Assembly: GCA_030248195.1 (NCBI GenBank)
Contig: JASAND010005507.1
Location: 1-64,000 of the forward strand
Direction: 5' to 3'
Length of the DNA stretch: 64,000 nucleotides
From: Trissonchulus latispiculum
Lineage: Eukaryota > Nematoda > Enoplea > Enoplida > Ironidae
Shown here: positions 11,501-23,339 of the stretch, piece after piece
Layout of the letters: each line of letters starts with the position of its first letter
Position numbering within the stretch: position 1 is the first letter of the stretch
The notes under the pieces: generated by a model
Databases searched by the model: none
What the model was told of the DNA's origin: nothing
Seen by the model: the letters and a program-made list of their open reading frames with translations, nothing else
Translations under genes and position numbers: made by a program

Positions 11501-11916
11501 GTAAAGTTGAAATTTTCTCCAAACTGTCACTTCTGAAAATGGACAAAACTGGTCGCAGCTGTTGCGATTTTTGTAGCAGCAAAATAAGACCTAGCCCAAA
11601 TAAATCTACGAGACAGCCTCTATAAATTGGATCGAGTGTTATTTCTGCAGGCATTTTGAAGCCAGTTCTAGAAAGCTCCCAACTAAATACCCAAACATGG
11701 TACAGTTTTGGCCAAACTTTCGCATCTATGTTAAGGCTGTAGAGACAAAAGGTCAGAAAATAGTTTAGGGAGATTCTTTCAGGATGTTGCAGACGTGTGT
11801 TGGATAAAAAGGCACAGGAGATCTGGCATTGACTGGACTAGTATTTTTTGCACTGACCATAACATATCCATTTTTACCTCGTTACAGATTTGTAACGTTA
11901 TGCGGGAAAGGGTTAA
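8516..11916. repeat. 745-bp tandem array of a piggyBac-like MITE plus flank
   Basis: The same block recurs with an exact period of 745 bp. The anchor AGCCGTCAAAG starts at 9251, 9996, 10741 and 11486, and an older, slightly shorter version starts at 8521 (it lacks 10 bp). Units look almost identical: the middle copies show no difference I can see, the last has one A-to-G change near 11769, and the first has several. Each unit is a 618-bp TTAA-flanked inverted-repeat element plus a 127-bp spacer. The array ends exactly at the TTAA of the last element. Confidence 0.97.
9064..9681. mobile_element. piggyBac-like MITE, unit copy (repeated at 9809-10426, 10554-11171, 11299-11916)
   Basis: The element begins TTAACCCTTTCCCGCATGA and ends ATGCGGGAAAGGGTTAA, a perfect terminal inverted repeat of 17 bp including TTAA. 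TTAA target sites with CCC-starting ends are typical of piggyBac-type transposons. It is 618 bp and has no transposase frame, so it would need help in trans. A fifth copy at 8516-8936 lacks its left end. Confidence 0.85.
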
Positions 11917-12909
11917 AACTGCTGATTTACTAATGCTCATTATTACCATTTATTAACAACTATTGTGGACCATATTTGTATTGAACGTCAACTGGGTAAG
12001 GTTGATTCTGCAACCATACCATCCATTATATAACCAGCTTCTTTTGCTAATTTTGTCTTTAAATACAGGCACAGACATGAAATGGTGCCTAACTGCAATT
12101 GCGGTCATTATTACAGACGAGACATGAATAAGGCGTGACTTAATCGACTAGAAATGGTAATAACGGCATGTATTGGTTTCAGAGTAAAAGAGACGACATG
12201 TATAACTAAAACTACAACTGTTACTAGTCTTGCGTATTATTACAACATATTGTTTGTGGGGAAATTCCGAGAATTGTGATTTTTCCAGCAAGAAATGCCT
12301 TAATTTAGCATAAAATTGACGGTTTAAGAGATTCCTTTCATGCGATTTGTCCAAACTATTATCAAAGAGTGACTTACGCGGATATCCCATTTCAGACTGA
12401 TAGTGACCTAATACGGCGTCCCCGTAACCCTAGATCCTATGGTCCTCATTTGCATATTTGCTATTCAGGACTTAAACCTAAATTACCTACATAACCATGC
12501 ATTCACAGACTTCCACATATGCTCACATGACTTGCTTACTTGAATTTACGTTACCTAACATTATCTTGCTGCATACTACATGAATCCTGCTGGTGTAATT
12601 TTGGTGTTTCACTTATACCAGGCGCACAGTCAGTTGTCATACCTTAGGCTGTCAGATTCCCAAATTATAACTATTGTTGATTTCGTAATTTTCGCACACG
12701 TTTTTGGGCAATTTGAAATCTGTAAAACACGTAATTCTATTTCAAAGCTAAACTAAATTCATACAAAATTTATATAAACATTTGGACTACTTAATAAAAC
12801 CATTTATACAACATAACATTTAGACTAGAACACACTCATATCAGTTTTGGGTGCAAATCAATCACACAAACAACGAATGGTCTTCATTCCTGCTTCCTAT
12901 CTGAGTTAT
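11917..12909. other. unassigned AT-rich stretch
   Basis: AT-rich DNA with only short chance frames. I see no coding exon, repeat or RNA gene. Confidence 0.5.
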
Positions 12910-15719
12910 GTTGACTCCGGCAGAGCTCACAACCTTCGTCAAATAGAAGGAGCTTACGGGAGTTACCACACACAATCAGAATCACATAGATTCACATAAT
13001 CTATCACTCTTACATCCACACACTCACATATACACAATTATACAATTGCTTAGCTAATTACTACAACCTTAAGCTTAGTTGCTAGCAACTAATCCTAACT
13101 ATAAACGTAACTAAAATTACAAATCTGGCAAGGCCTAATTCTAATTGCCATTAATATTTTAAATTCTCAGCGACTATTCTAAATGCATATTTTAGTAATG
13201 CTAACTACTGATTTTAATTTTGCTAATATTTTTCGGTGCAGGTGTTAGAATTCCAAAACCGGAGTTTTAACGCGAAACTTTGAGAAATTTTTTTATATTT
13301 TGGGAACTTTGGAATTTGTTTTGGAAAGCCAAGTGAGTAATGATTGCTAAGCAATCATTACTAAGCAAAAACTACTAACAATAATTAGATTAATTGGTGA
13401 GGAAGTCGGTCATTCCCCTAGAAACGCTTAATTATTAATAATTAAAAATTGACTGATTATTTTTAGAAACCAACTTTAAAATTCACCTTTTAATTTTAAT
13501 AACCTATTACTTTTTAATACCGACCTACAACAAAAACATGAGTTACAAACAATGAATTCTTTGGGTTTAACAAAGCCGTGATTAAACAGTATGGCCGGCA
13601 ACTCCTTGTTGCCGGCTGTAGGGTGAACATTTCTATTAATTAACTCAACGAGTTAGGGTCGTAGCAAAGGGACCCGCTAGTTTAAACTCAGAGGTTGGGT
13701 CCCTGCTTAAATTTGTTCCCAATTCTACATTAAAAACCCCCAAATTTAGGCCAAAAAGAGCCTTTAAAAATGATAAAATATTGGCCGTGGCTTGACCAAA
13801 AAGTACAACTAAAAGAAACCCGGTTATAAGAAAACTAAGGAAACAAAAGTAGGGGAAATTCTCAAGACCTCCATCGAACAGGAGGGGTTTACATGAGCTG
13901 CCCCTATATTAAAATAATAAAATAATAATGATAATAATAAAATAAAATGAAAGAAAAGTGGCTCGCAAGCTCACGGAAGCTATGGAAATAAAAATCTGGC
14001 TTCGGGCCCAAAATACTGAAAATATGAGACTCAACGGCCCAAAAGCATATGGAAAATGGCCCATTGGCCTCACAAAAATATAGAAAATTGGCCCATAGGC
14101 TCCAAAAATTGCAGAAAAATATGGCCTGAAGGCCTCACGGTACAGAGAAATAAGGCCAAAATGGCCATTTGAATCGAAGGATTTTTTCCTCCAGTTGTAG
14201 TTTTTGGCCAGGCATAACAAGCCTATATGACCCTAAATTGTAAGTGTTCGCGGTTGAAAACTCAATTTCTTTTCTGACCCTTAAGGCTAAATGCATACTA
14301 GATTTCTGCTTTCTTCTTTGTTGGCCTCTCCTTGGTCAAAAGTTCAAGCTAGGACAATTGTAGGAAACCAAAAAGAAGAAAGGAGAAATGAAAGACTGGT
14401 GTGTAATCTAGGAGGTTGACAACCTTCCAGACAATAAAAAAGGAAAAAGGCTTGCCTTAAGGCTAAAAGAAAACCGAATTTAGAACACTCTTTTTTGGAG
14501 TGATAAGATTACGAAATAAAAACTAATCTTATAAACACATTTTTGCTTATAACTTTCTTATTTTTGGGAGTTAGAAAGTCGGGTTTAGATTTTTGGAATT
14601 AGCGTTAATTCTCGTTAATAAAATAAGGCGTTAAAAATAACCAAAATTGGTCTAAAAATAGTCCGAATTATTCAATCTACAAGGAAGAATTCTTATGTCA
14701 TGGATCCGTGAAGAAGAGCGAAGATTATTGATGTAAAATGCATTATTAAATAATGTCCAAGCAATAATTGTATAGATTATCTTATGTTTGTCTAGTCAGA
14801 GTTGCCAGTATTCAAAAATTAAGGGAAATTCATAAATAAGGCCCAAGGTTGGTACTCAATTAGGATATAAATCTTAGTCTTTGTTATGATTTTAAGCTTA
14901 ATTAAGTTCTACTAACGTATGGTCTATTAACAATATCGAAGAATTGTAAGAAAAGGGGTATTTCGGTCTTAATCCCTTTAGTAAGTGGAGTTGTTACTCC
15001 CACACGAAGATAAAAATCGACATTTAAACTAAACTTAGATGAATTAGTGAGTGTCGTCCATAATTTGAGTCAAGTATAGCCTTCCCCGTAAAGTAGTACA
15101 ATCACTAGTGTTCGCATACTAGTTAGCAGGAAGTCATAAACCCAAAACATGAGGTTTATGTGCATAATTAAGTCGAAAATTAGTCGTAAAATTGCCTATA
15201 AAATGGAAATTTGCACCTAAACCAGCAAATATTGGAAGATGGTTCAATATTAGGTACGAAATAGCTAAGTACGTAGTTAGGTAGGATTAACTAGTGATAA
15301 TTAGGTATTAATTAGGTAATTATTAGTTAATTTTAGTATTTTTGGTTAGAAAATGACTTGGGCTTATATGAAAGAGAATTTGATTCTGATTCCAAAAATC
15401 CAAACCCGACTTTTCAACTCCCAAAAATAAGAAAGTTATAAGTGAAAATGTTTTTATAAGATTACTTTTTGTGTCGTAATCTTATCACTCCAAAAAGGAG
15501 TGTACTAAAATTGGTTTTCTTTTGCCCAAAAGTTAAGGCAAACCTTTTTCCTTTTTCATTGTCTGGGAGGTTGTCTACCTCCCAGACTACACCTTAGTCA
15601 GGTGTTGTTTTCTTTCCTCCTTCTCTGCTAGGCCTCTTTCTTCCAGGGCCTAGCAGTTTGTCCTCGCCTGAACTTTTGTCCGAGGACAAGACCAACAAAG
15701 AAAAGGGAAAAGAAAATAG

Positions 15720-16360
15720 TAGGATTAGCCCAAGTCATTGGACTTAGAGGGGGCTTAACTCCCTTAATAATGATAATAATATTAATGTAAATAGCTAGGT
15801 ATAAGTAGATAAGTACGTAGATTGTTGTGATATAATTTTTAAGTCATAGAAAATTATGCATCTTGTGTGATAATTCAATGAAGTTGTAAAATTTCACGAA
15901 GTTTTCCCTTTGGTTATGTTTATGTGTTAAAGAAAATTTCGCAAAGTTTCGCCAAGTTTCGGCACTGGAAATATATCAAAAAATGGGTCAGTTGGGGGGG
16001 GGGGGGCAATATTTTCAAAATCTCATTAATTTCGACCACTAATGGCCAGCTGGCTCAGCCCGCCACTGCGCCTCACATACAAAAGGTGGCAAGCTTCTAG
16101 AAAGTTCTAGAACCTTCTAGAAGCTTTGCCTTAAAGACAAAGCAAAATTCCGCCCAACTTTCGCTAATGACCTGTCACCGAGCTGTCAGCAAAACTGTCA
16201 GCTCGGTCCCAAAATTTTTACTACAATCAGTGTTCGTTTGAGAGCAACCGAGAGCGGTTGCTTCCCCCTTCCCTCTAATGCGCTCTCCAGTGCAGTCGAC
16301 ACTGCATGGGGGCTAAAGCGCATTTCCCCCGGTAAAGAAAAAAAGGCCAGAAAAGATTTT
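15720..16360. other. extra segment in the right arm of the foldback, containing the heat-shock element
   Basis: This stretch has no counterpart in the left arm. It includes a 14-base G run (about 15994), a heat-shock element (16095-16122) and an imperfect inverted repeat GAGCTGTCAGC / GCTGACAGTTTTGC region near 16170-16205. No long frame is present. It could be a later insertion, or a segment lost from the left arm. Confidence 0.5.
16095..16122. promoter_or_regulatory. perfect heat-shock element, six alternating units
   Basis: Three copies of TTCTAGAA are separated by two bases (AG, then CC), giving TTC-nn-GAA alternation across 28 bp with exact 5-bp spacing. That is the consensus array bound by heat-shock factor trimers (nGAAn units in alternating orientation). 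It is embedded in the foldback element, with no obvious coding start within a few hundred bases. The motif is certain; its activity is inferred. Confidence 0.75.
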
Positions 16361-17890
16361 GAGATTTAACCACGAACACTCTCCAATTAGGGCCATATAG
16401 GCTTGTTATGCCTGGCCGGAAGCAACAACCTGAGAAGAAAATCCTAGGAATTCTACGGCCACTTTTTGGCCTTATTTTTTATATAATTGAGGCCTTTGGC
16501 CATTTATTATTATGTGGATTTTTTGGGCCTTAGGGCCAATTTTTCCTATATTTTATGAGACCAGCGGGCCACTTTTTATATGTCTTTTATACATGGAGCC
16601 CCATTTTCACTCAACATTTTGGGCCTGAGGCCATATTTTTAGTTATGATAGCGTGTGTGGGCCTTGAGCCACTTTTATTTTATTTGATTTCATTTTATCT
16701 TCTTCTTTATTATTATTTTATTATTTCAATAAAGGGGCAGCTCATGTAAACCCCTCCTGTTCCATGGAGGTCTTGAGAATTGCCCCTACTTTTGTTTTTC
16801 TGTTTTTCTACACCGACACTCTCTTATTGAGGTTTGCTGACCTCCGCCTTCCACTATTCTATTTTTATTTTATTATTCCTTTTATTTGCACTTTTCGGTC
16901 AAGCCACGACCATGTTTTTACCTTTTTAGTAAGGCACTTTTGGCCTAAAATTGGGGTTTTTAAAGTAGAATATGGGATTATTAAGTGGGAACCCAACCCC
17001 TAAGTTTGAGTTAGAGGATCCCTTTATTACGACCCTATTTTTACTGAGTTAATAAATAGAAATATTCACCCCACAGCCGGCAACTAGGAGTTGCCGGCCA
17101 TACTGTTTTAATCTCAGACTTTGTTAAGCCTTAAAATCATTGTTTGTAATTTGTGATTGTTCGTTGTAGGTCGGTAACCGAAAATAATAGGTCGTCAAAA
17201 ATACCTAAACGAGTTTTAAAACTGAGTTCTAAAATAATCAGCCTCAATATAATCAGATGTTTAATAACCTGTCGTTTTCGAATTTCGAATCAAGCATTTC
17301 ACGGGGAATGACCGGCTTCCCCATCAATTAATCTGATTATTGTTAATAGTTTTGTTTAATAATAGCAGTTTTGTTTAGTAATGATTGCTTGGCAATCATT
17401 ACTCACACGGCTTTCTCAAAGTTTCAAAGTTCTCAAAAATTACCAAAGTTCTGCGCTATAAGTCGAGTTGTAAAATTCTAAAACTCGCAACAAAATTCTC
17501 GTTAAAATCCGTTAATTTGGTAATTAATAATTACGTTTCAAGGGTGCGTTTGAAATAATAGCTAGGAGCGTAAATCACTTGGTACAAACTAGATTTAGGT
17601 TTTATTTAGATTGTCTTTTAATTATGTTTGTCTTTAGGATTAGCTAGATAAGTAATTACCTAAAGAAATCGTGTGTCTGTATGTGTATGTATGGGACTGT
17701 ATGAATGGCATTGTATACTGGTTTTTATGATTATATGTGCGTTGACTCGCGGAAACTCCTTCTGTTCGACGAAGGTTGTGAGCATCGCTGGAGTGATCAA
17801 GACCTATTTCGTAATCTAAAATATTGTACAGATGTTACGTAAATGTTGTTTAGTTAGTAAGTGCGATTACCAAGTTCAGTATTAGTTTGC

Positions 17891-18880
17891 TTAAGGTGGT
17901 GATTCGTTTTTGGCACATATTGTTGTTTGGTGGCGTAAATCAAGATGAAATTTGATGAAACTTTCCGAAATAAGTTCTTTAAGCGTTCTAACACCCTCCG
18001 CGCAATCCCGATTCCAAAATTCGAGATTTCCGGTCAGAGTGGTTTTTCCCAATTTCTGAACGTTTGACAGCTACTATACAGTTATGACTATATTCATTCG
18101 AAAGATCTCATTGAGCTTCACATTTTTGCTTTTTAAAGTAAGTTTCTAGCTTTTCTCTACCGTGAGATATAGCCGATTTTCTTGTTTTGGCGTCGAAAAC
18201 TTGTCATTTTTGCAGAAATCAAATTATCCAACATTTCTTGAACTACGCAAGCCGTAAAATCAAACTAAGGGCGTCGATCTGAAGGTCTCACAGGGACAAA
18301 TTATCCGACGCATGATCGTCTTCCAACTGCTATCCTGTAGGCTGCTATCATAAAAAATGTAGTTTTTGCAAAAACACGACCAATTTTTTTCCAAAGATTG
18401 TGGAGCATTCACCATGCAAGCTGGAGGGCTGCTACTGAAAAAATGTGTTCTGCACAAATATACCCAGGGACGATTTTTTAGTTGCCCCGATTGCTGCTTC
18501 CTAGCTAAAGTAATCGCTTGACAAATTTGGAAAAAGTAGGCAAAATGCAGGTTACGCACACATTTCATATTATTTCTCTATAACGAAGAGCGATTTCACA
18601 ATAAATAAAAAATCGTCCCCAGCTATTTGCTGGAGGTATCGAATGATATAACCGATGTCTCGCGAAAACATTTACTTGAGTCTGCAAAAATTCTGGAAAA
18701 TTATACTTCTTCTAAAATGTGTTAAAAATATTTTAGAAAAGCAAGATTAGTTTCGTGGCATGCATTAAAAAGAGAAAATGTCAAGCTACATTTTGATATA
18801 AAAATGGCTTCTTAACTCCAAGTAATGAATGCGTAATAATGGTGCAAACTTTATGTGACCAAAGGGAATCACCGCCTTAA
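17891..18880. mobile_element. TTAA-flanked MITE, family B, copy 1 (990 bp)
   Basis: It starts TTAAGGTGGTGATTCG and ends GGGAATCACCGCCTTAA. The two ends form an imperfect inverted repeat of about 30 bp, and TTAA lies at both edges, as for piggyBac-type insertions. It is closely similar over its whole length to 20659-21646. It has no transposase frame. Confidence 0.8.
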
Positions 18881-19806
18881 AATGTGTAAATGCTGCAGTT
18901 TGTACGATGTAACTTTAATCATAATTAAGCAAACGACCATTCAGATGTTTAATGATCATCTGTATGCATGGCCTGTATGAAGTACCAAAATTATACTAGG
19001 ATTTCTATAGTATGCAGGAAAATAGTAATAAGTAATGTAATTTCAGTTTACAAGCCTTGTACGCGTGTCTGGAAGTCGTGAACACATAGTTACGTAAGTA
19101 TTATGGATAGGGTACCAGAACCATCTTTTGATAAAGGCCAAAATTACCAGTTTTATGAATTTAATTAGTTTTCAATATTCGATATTTGCACAATAGGTAG
19201 TTGCTATCATCCCTAGGTAGAACCTAATAAAAACAGAGGTTCTACGTTAAATTATGGTGTTTTCATTAATCTTGTACGTTAACTTTCTTCTAATTTTCTA
19301 ATGCTTATTAAAAACAGGAAGTTGTTACCTTCCTTATTTAGAAGCGCGAAATTAATAGTTCTGCATCCAAACATTGTGTTTTCACAAACTCGGCACGCTA
19401 ATCATTTTCTAATTAATCAATACGTATCGAAGACAGGAAGTTGTCACCTTCCTTGCAAGGACTCGGAAAACAAGGTTCCCAGATTTGATCATTTCAACCA
19501 AGTTAATGTTTCTCGTATTAGCTGAGTGAATGGGTGCCTATCTGCTGTAAAGGGCTTAAAAGTGTATCAATTTCGTGTAGTAGGTTTTAATCGTACAGAA
19601 GCAGACTGTACAAAAAGAAATCAAGCTGAAATCATAGTTTCAAGTTGAAAGTGCAATTTCTTGCACAAGCATGCAAGAAATTGTCCAAAAAACTAGCGTT
19701 TTGCTTAAAACCGATTTTAAGTGTTGTGATCTTACAAAAATCATTCAGAACTTGTGATAATCCGCCTAAATCTCAAATTTTCACAACAGTTTCGACTTTT
19801 ACAAGT
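18881..19806. other. unassigned stretch
   Basis: AT-rich, with two near copies of a short phrase (AACAGGAAGTTGTTACCTTCC near 19313 and ACAGGAAGTTGTCACCTTCC near 19433, about 120 bp apart), hinting at a degenerate local duplication. No gene seen. Confidence 0.5.
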
Positions 19807-19807
19807 T

Positions 19808-19866
19808 TATTCCAAGCTCAGAAAGCCAAAATGTGAGTAATGGTTGCTGGGTTCGAATCCCGCACC
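19808..19866 (+). repeat. tRNA-like (SINE head) segment
   Basis: A B-box-like GGTTCGAATCC sits at about 19849-19859, preceded by an A-box-like AAGCTCAGAAAGC at about 19815. I cannot fold a full tRNA with acceptor stem, so this looks like the RNA polymerase III promoter part of a SINE rather than a working tRNA gene. Confidence 0.4.
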
Positions 19867-20658
19867 TATAACTTGTATTAATGGGTTTTAACCCATTTGA
19901 TTCAGGTGCGGAGCTCTCATCTGTCCTGCCGTAATCAAGTTCAGATTGTCAGTAATCAGAGTCTCAGTGGTGCTTACATTAATTGATCAGTAATCAGTTC
20001 AGTCGAAGGACACGGATATTTTGGATAATTGTTTGGATCAGAATCAGTTTTGCCAAGGTACTTTGAGAGTCAGTTCGGACTTTTTGTGGAACGATTGAGG
20101 CAGAGACAACCGCAGATACAGCGCCAGAATCTAGTGTGGGACCTAAAACCTCAAAACAAGAATTTGACAGTTGATTTTGATTACTCCAAATCGAACCCTA
20201 TTTTTTCTTTCAATTCAAAAGATGAGCCTTCTTCTGCTTATCATCATTCTTACCGAGGGGGTTGCTATCCCCCTGACTTTGGCCTAATCTGTCCAGTAAT
20301 TTTTAATCAGTCGAAAGTAGAAGATTTAAACGAAGAGATTAAATAAAAACTAAACTTGTACTAACCCCATAAACGGACCAGGAAACTCCCAACCGGACCC
20401 CCCTTTGCGTTTGATCCTTGGCGACCGAATAACATCCGAAAGTGCTATTGTTACTAGCATTTCGGGCTCACCCACAGACCGAAACCACTGTACTACTAAC
20501 CCCTTTAATCTAGTTAATTTAAATTGTTCAGTAGCTTTCTTTATTGACAGTGTATTGTCCTTGGTAAGGACGACGGACGAAGACTCATAATCCAATAGCA
20601 CGAACACAAGCATATAGGGATTGCACAAGAGAGTTTAGTAATTAGGTTTAGCATCTTG
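19867..20658. other. unassigned stretch with a 105-codon frame
   Basis: A frame at 20029-20346 (+) of 105 codons lies here. Its composition is not strongly protein-like and I recognise no domain, so I do not call it a gene. No other feature seen. Confidence 0.4.
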
Positions 20659-21646
20659 TTAAGGTGGAGATTCCTTTTGGGCACATATTGTTGGTTGGCG
20701 ACGTAAATCAAGATGAAATTTAACGAAACTTTCCGAAATACGTTCTTTTAGAGTTCTAACACCCTCCGCGCAATCCGGATTCAAAAATTCGAGATTTCCG
20801 GTCAGGGCGGTTTTTCCCAATTTCTGAAAGTTTGGTAGCAGCTATAGAGCTATGATTATATTCATTCGAAAGATCTCGTTGAGCTTCATATTTTTGCTTT
20901 TTAAAGCAACGTTCTAGCTTTTCTCTATCGTGAGACATAGCCGATTTTCTTGTTTCGGCATCAAAAACTTGTCATTGTTGCAAAAATCAAATAATCCATC
21001 ATTTCTTGAAATATGCAAGCCGTAAAATCAAACTAAGGGCGTCGATCTGAAGATCTCATAGGGGCTAATTATCCGACGCATGATCGTCTTCCAACTGCTA
21101 TCCTGTAGGCTGCTATCATAAAAAATGTAGTTTTTGCAAAAACCCGACCAGTTTTTTCCAAAGATTGTAGAGCATTAACCATGCAAGTTGGAGGGCTGCT
21201 ACTGAACAGATGTGTTCTGCACATATATACCCAGGGACGATTTTTTAGTTGCCCCGATTAGTGCTTTCTAGCTAAAGTAATCGCTTGACAAATTTGGAAA
21301 AAGTAGGCAAAATACAGGTTACGCACACATTTCAGCTTATTTCTCCATAACGAAAGCGATTCCACAATAAATAAAAAATCGTCCCCAGCTATTTGATGGA
21401 GGTATCGAATGATATAACCGATGTCTCACGAAAAAATTTGCTTGAGTCTGCAAAAAATCTGGAAAATTATACTTCTTCTAAAATGTGTTAAAAATATTTT
21501 AGAAAAGCAACATTAGTTTCATGGTATGTATTAAAAAGAGAAAATGTCAAGCTGTATTTTGATATGAAAATGGCTTCTTAACTCTAAGTAATGAGTGAGT
21601 AATAATGGTGCAAACTTTATGTGACCAAAGGGAATCACCACCTTAA
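20659..21646. mobile_element. TTAA-flanked MITE, family B, copy 2 (988 bp)
   Basis: TTAAGGTGGAGATTCC at the left and GGAATCACCACCTTAA at the right, in the same orientation as copy 1 and collinear with it across about 990 bp, with scattered substitutions. No transposase frame. Confidence 0.8.
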
Positions 21647-23339
21647 GTTGATTAGAAAGGAAAGAAAGAGGAATATAGCAGAACTGAGTCTAGATCTTGT
21701 CCATATTACCAATTAATATTTTGGGTAAACCAAATACTGGCAACTCTGGCAAACTACAGTTTGTTTGCCTAATTGTTCTATAGTATACAGTTCGTGGTTT
21801 GTCTTATTTCTTGTACGCATTGTAATTAACTCTTTCCATTGTCATTATTATTGTTATTAATATTATCATTATTATTATTAAACTTCTGTGCCCTATCACT
21901 GAATCTATCAAGTAGTGTATACGGATCAGCTCACGTCTGGATTCAGAGCCCCAATACAAGTAAGTGACTAAATTGAACCCTTGGTCCCCACAAAGACATC
22001 ATCATCATCATCATTCTGGAATCTTGATTTGGCAATCAAGATTCTCAATCAGTGTTCTTTGATACAGACCTGATTCATCTATCCCTAAGCAGCAAGCGTC
22101 GACCCCGCTTGCTATTAATACCTATTTGACCCCTATCCTCATCAAACGAACTCACGCCAAGACCCCATCCAGGTCGACTGCAAGGAATCTTCAGTTTTGG
22201 ACAAACCACCTTCTGAAGATCCTGTGCCTAAGTTTATCTTCACAGATAAACGTGTCAACCTTCCGTGTACTCGAAGTGGTTGATACTCTGAGTCAGTCGT
22301 GATAGACTGTTACGGAATAAAGTCTTATTGGATCAAAGTTGGAATCCCAATCCAAATCACTTCATTACATATATTTTATGACTACATACTCTCGTGGCGT
22401 TTCATTGTACTTGGAAAAACACAAGTCAATGATCAGGATATGAAAATTACAAATTTTTGACATATGCTATAAGCGGAAAATGCACTTTTACGAAAAACTA
22501 AAAAACGGCCTATGCGCATAAGCAAACTAAGCCTGTATGCCAAAATTTCAAATGACTTCCTATTGATTGAATGAAGGAACTGAAGGGATTGAAGGAATTT
22601 TCACACATTTCCTTTTGTGCAAGCCAGACCAATCTGATACGGAAGATAGTAAAGAATAAATTTGCCATTTCCCAAATCGATTCGCTAAATTTTCGCTTCA
22701 CAGTGACTGTTCAAAGTCCATCTCGCCCAATAGAGATACAAATTTGGACGACTTTGAAAACTTTTGCAAAGGTTGACTAGCGAAACTTGAGCTTTAAATT
22801 TAGCCATTATTAAAAAATCAACTGTATAATATTCGTCAAGTCTGAATAAATCAATGCTAGTAAAGGAATGCACAAAAATTATCGATTAGTCTTTATAAGT
22901 TAAAGTAAAAACAGGTTTTCGCACTGAGAACGGAAAAGATGAGCCGGATGACGGATAAGATAAGCAGCCCCTATTTAGGTTTCTGTCTCTATCTGTCTTT
23001 CTCTCTATGCAATGTTTAGCTTAAGCTTTTCAATTTTATATATAATTTTTTACCACTTTTCCCTTTTGTCGCCAACTTAGTTTTCTGTAAATCTTTCTTG
23101 AAGTATTGGTAAATGCTATCAGCGGATAGCTATCGCGCTAGCGTGTAGTAATGCAGCCATTTTGATGGTAGCAACTTCAGTATAAAAAAGGGCTCTACTT
23201 TTTGATGATACTTTGAGCCTTAACAATACTTACCTCCGTTTACACATTTGTAGTAGCAGACAAGCAGATAAACATGGAAGTTGCATTAGTAGGAGGTAAA
23301 CAGTCAGTCAATTAATCATAGTCATTCATACTTTTATAG
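21647..23339. other. unassigned stretch; possible decayed LTR or transcript end near 22320
   Basis: Contains ATT-type and CAT-type microsatellites (about 21845-21880 and 22000-22015) and an AATAAA at about 22316. An inverted repeat (AATCTTGATTTGGCAATCAAGATT, two arms of about 10 bp) lies near 22020. The context could be a solo LTR but I cannot find both ends. No coding exon seen. Confidence 0.35.

Larger units (their letters stand above)
12910..17800. mobile_element. large foldback (long terminal inverted repeat) element, ~4.9 kb
   Basis: The sequence from about 12915 to 14600 reappears as its reverse complement from about 15385 to 17795. Matching landmarks: CTCACAACCTTCGTC at 12927 against GACGAAGGTTGTGAG at 17767; GGCCGGCAACTCC at ~13591 against the same hairpin at ~17077; CAAGACCTCC at ~13863 against GGAGGTCTTGAG at ~16766. 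The arms match well but not perfectly. Within each arm sit two smaller perfect hairpins, one GTAATGATTGC palindrome (13336 and 17379) and one GCCGGCAAC stem. No transposase frame is visible, so it is probably non-autonomous. The right arm has an extra ~640 bp (about 15720-16360) not found in the left arm. Confidence 0.7.

Noticed and set aside
8516..11916. CRISPR-like regular repeats
   Set aside because: Unit length is 745 bp with no short spacers, and the DNA is eukaryotic; it is a tandem array of a MITE.
14798..14812. 15-bp match to the reverse complement of 21733-21747 as an LTR boundary
   Set aside because: Short match, no further similarity around it; could be chance or a common repeat end.
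19808..19866. Functional tRNA gene
   Set aside because: Only A- and B-box-like segments; no acceptor stem or matching arms that I can fold.
20029..20346. 105-codon frame as a gene
   Set aside because: No domain, no splice context or homologous motif, and it sits between MITEs.
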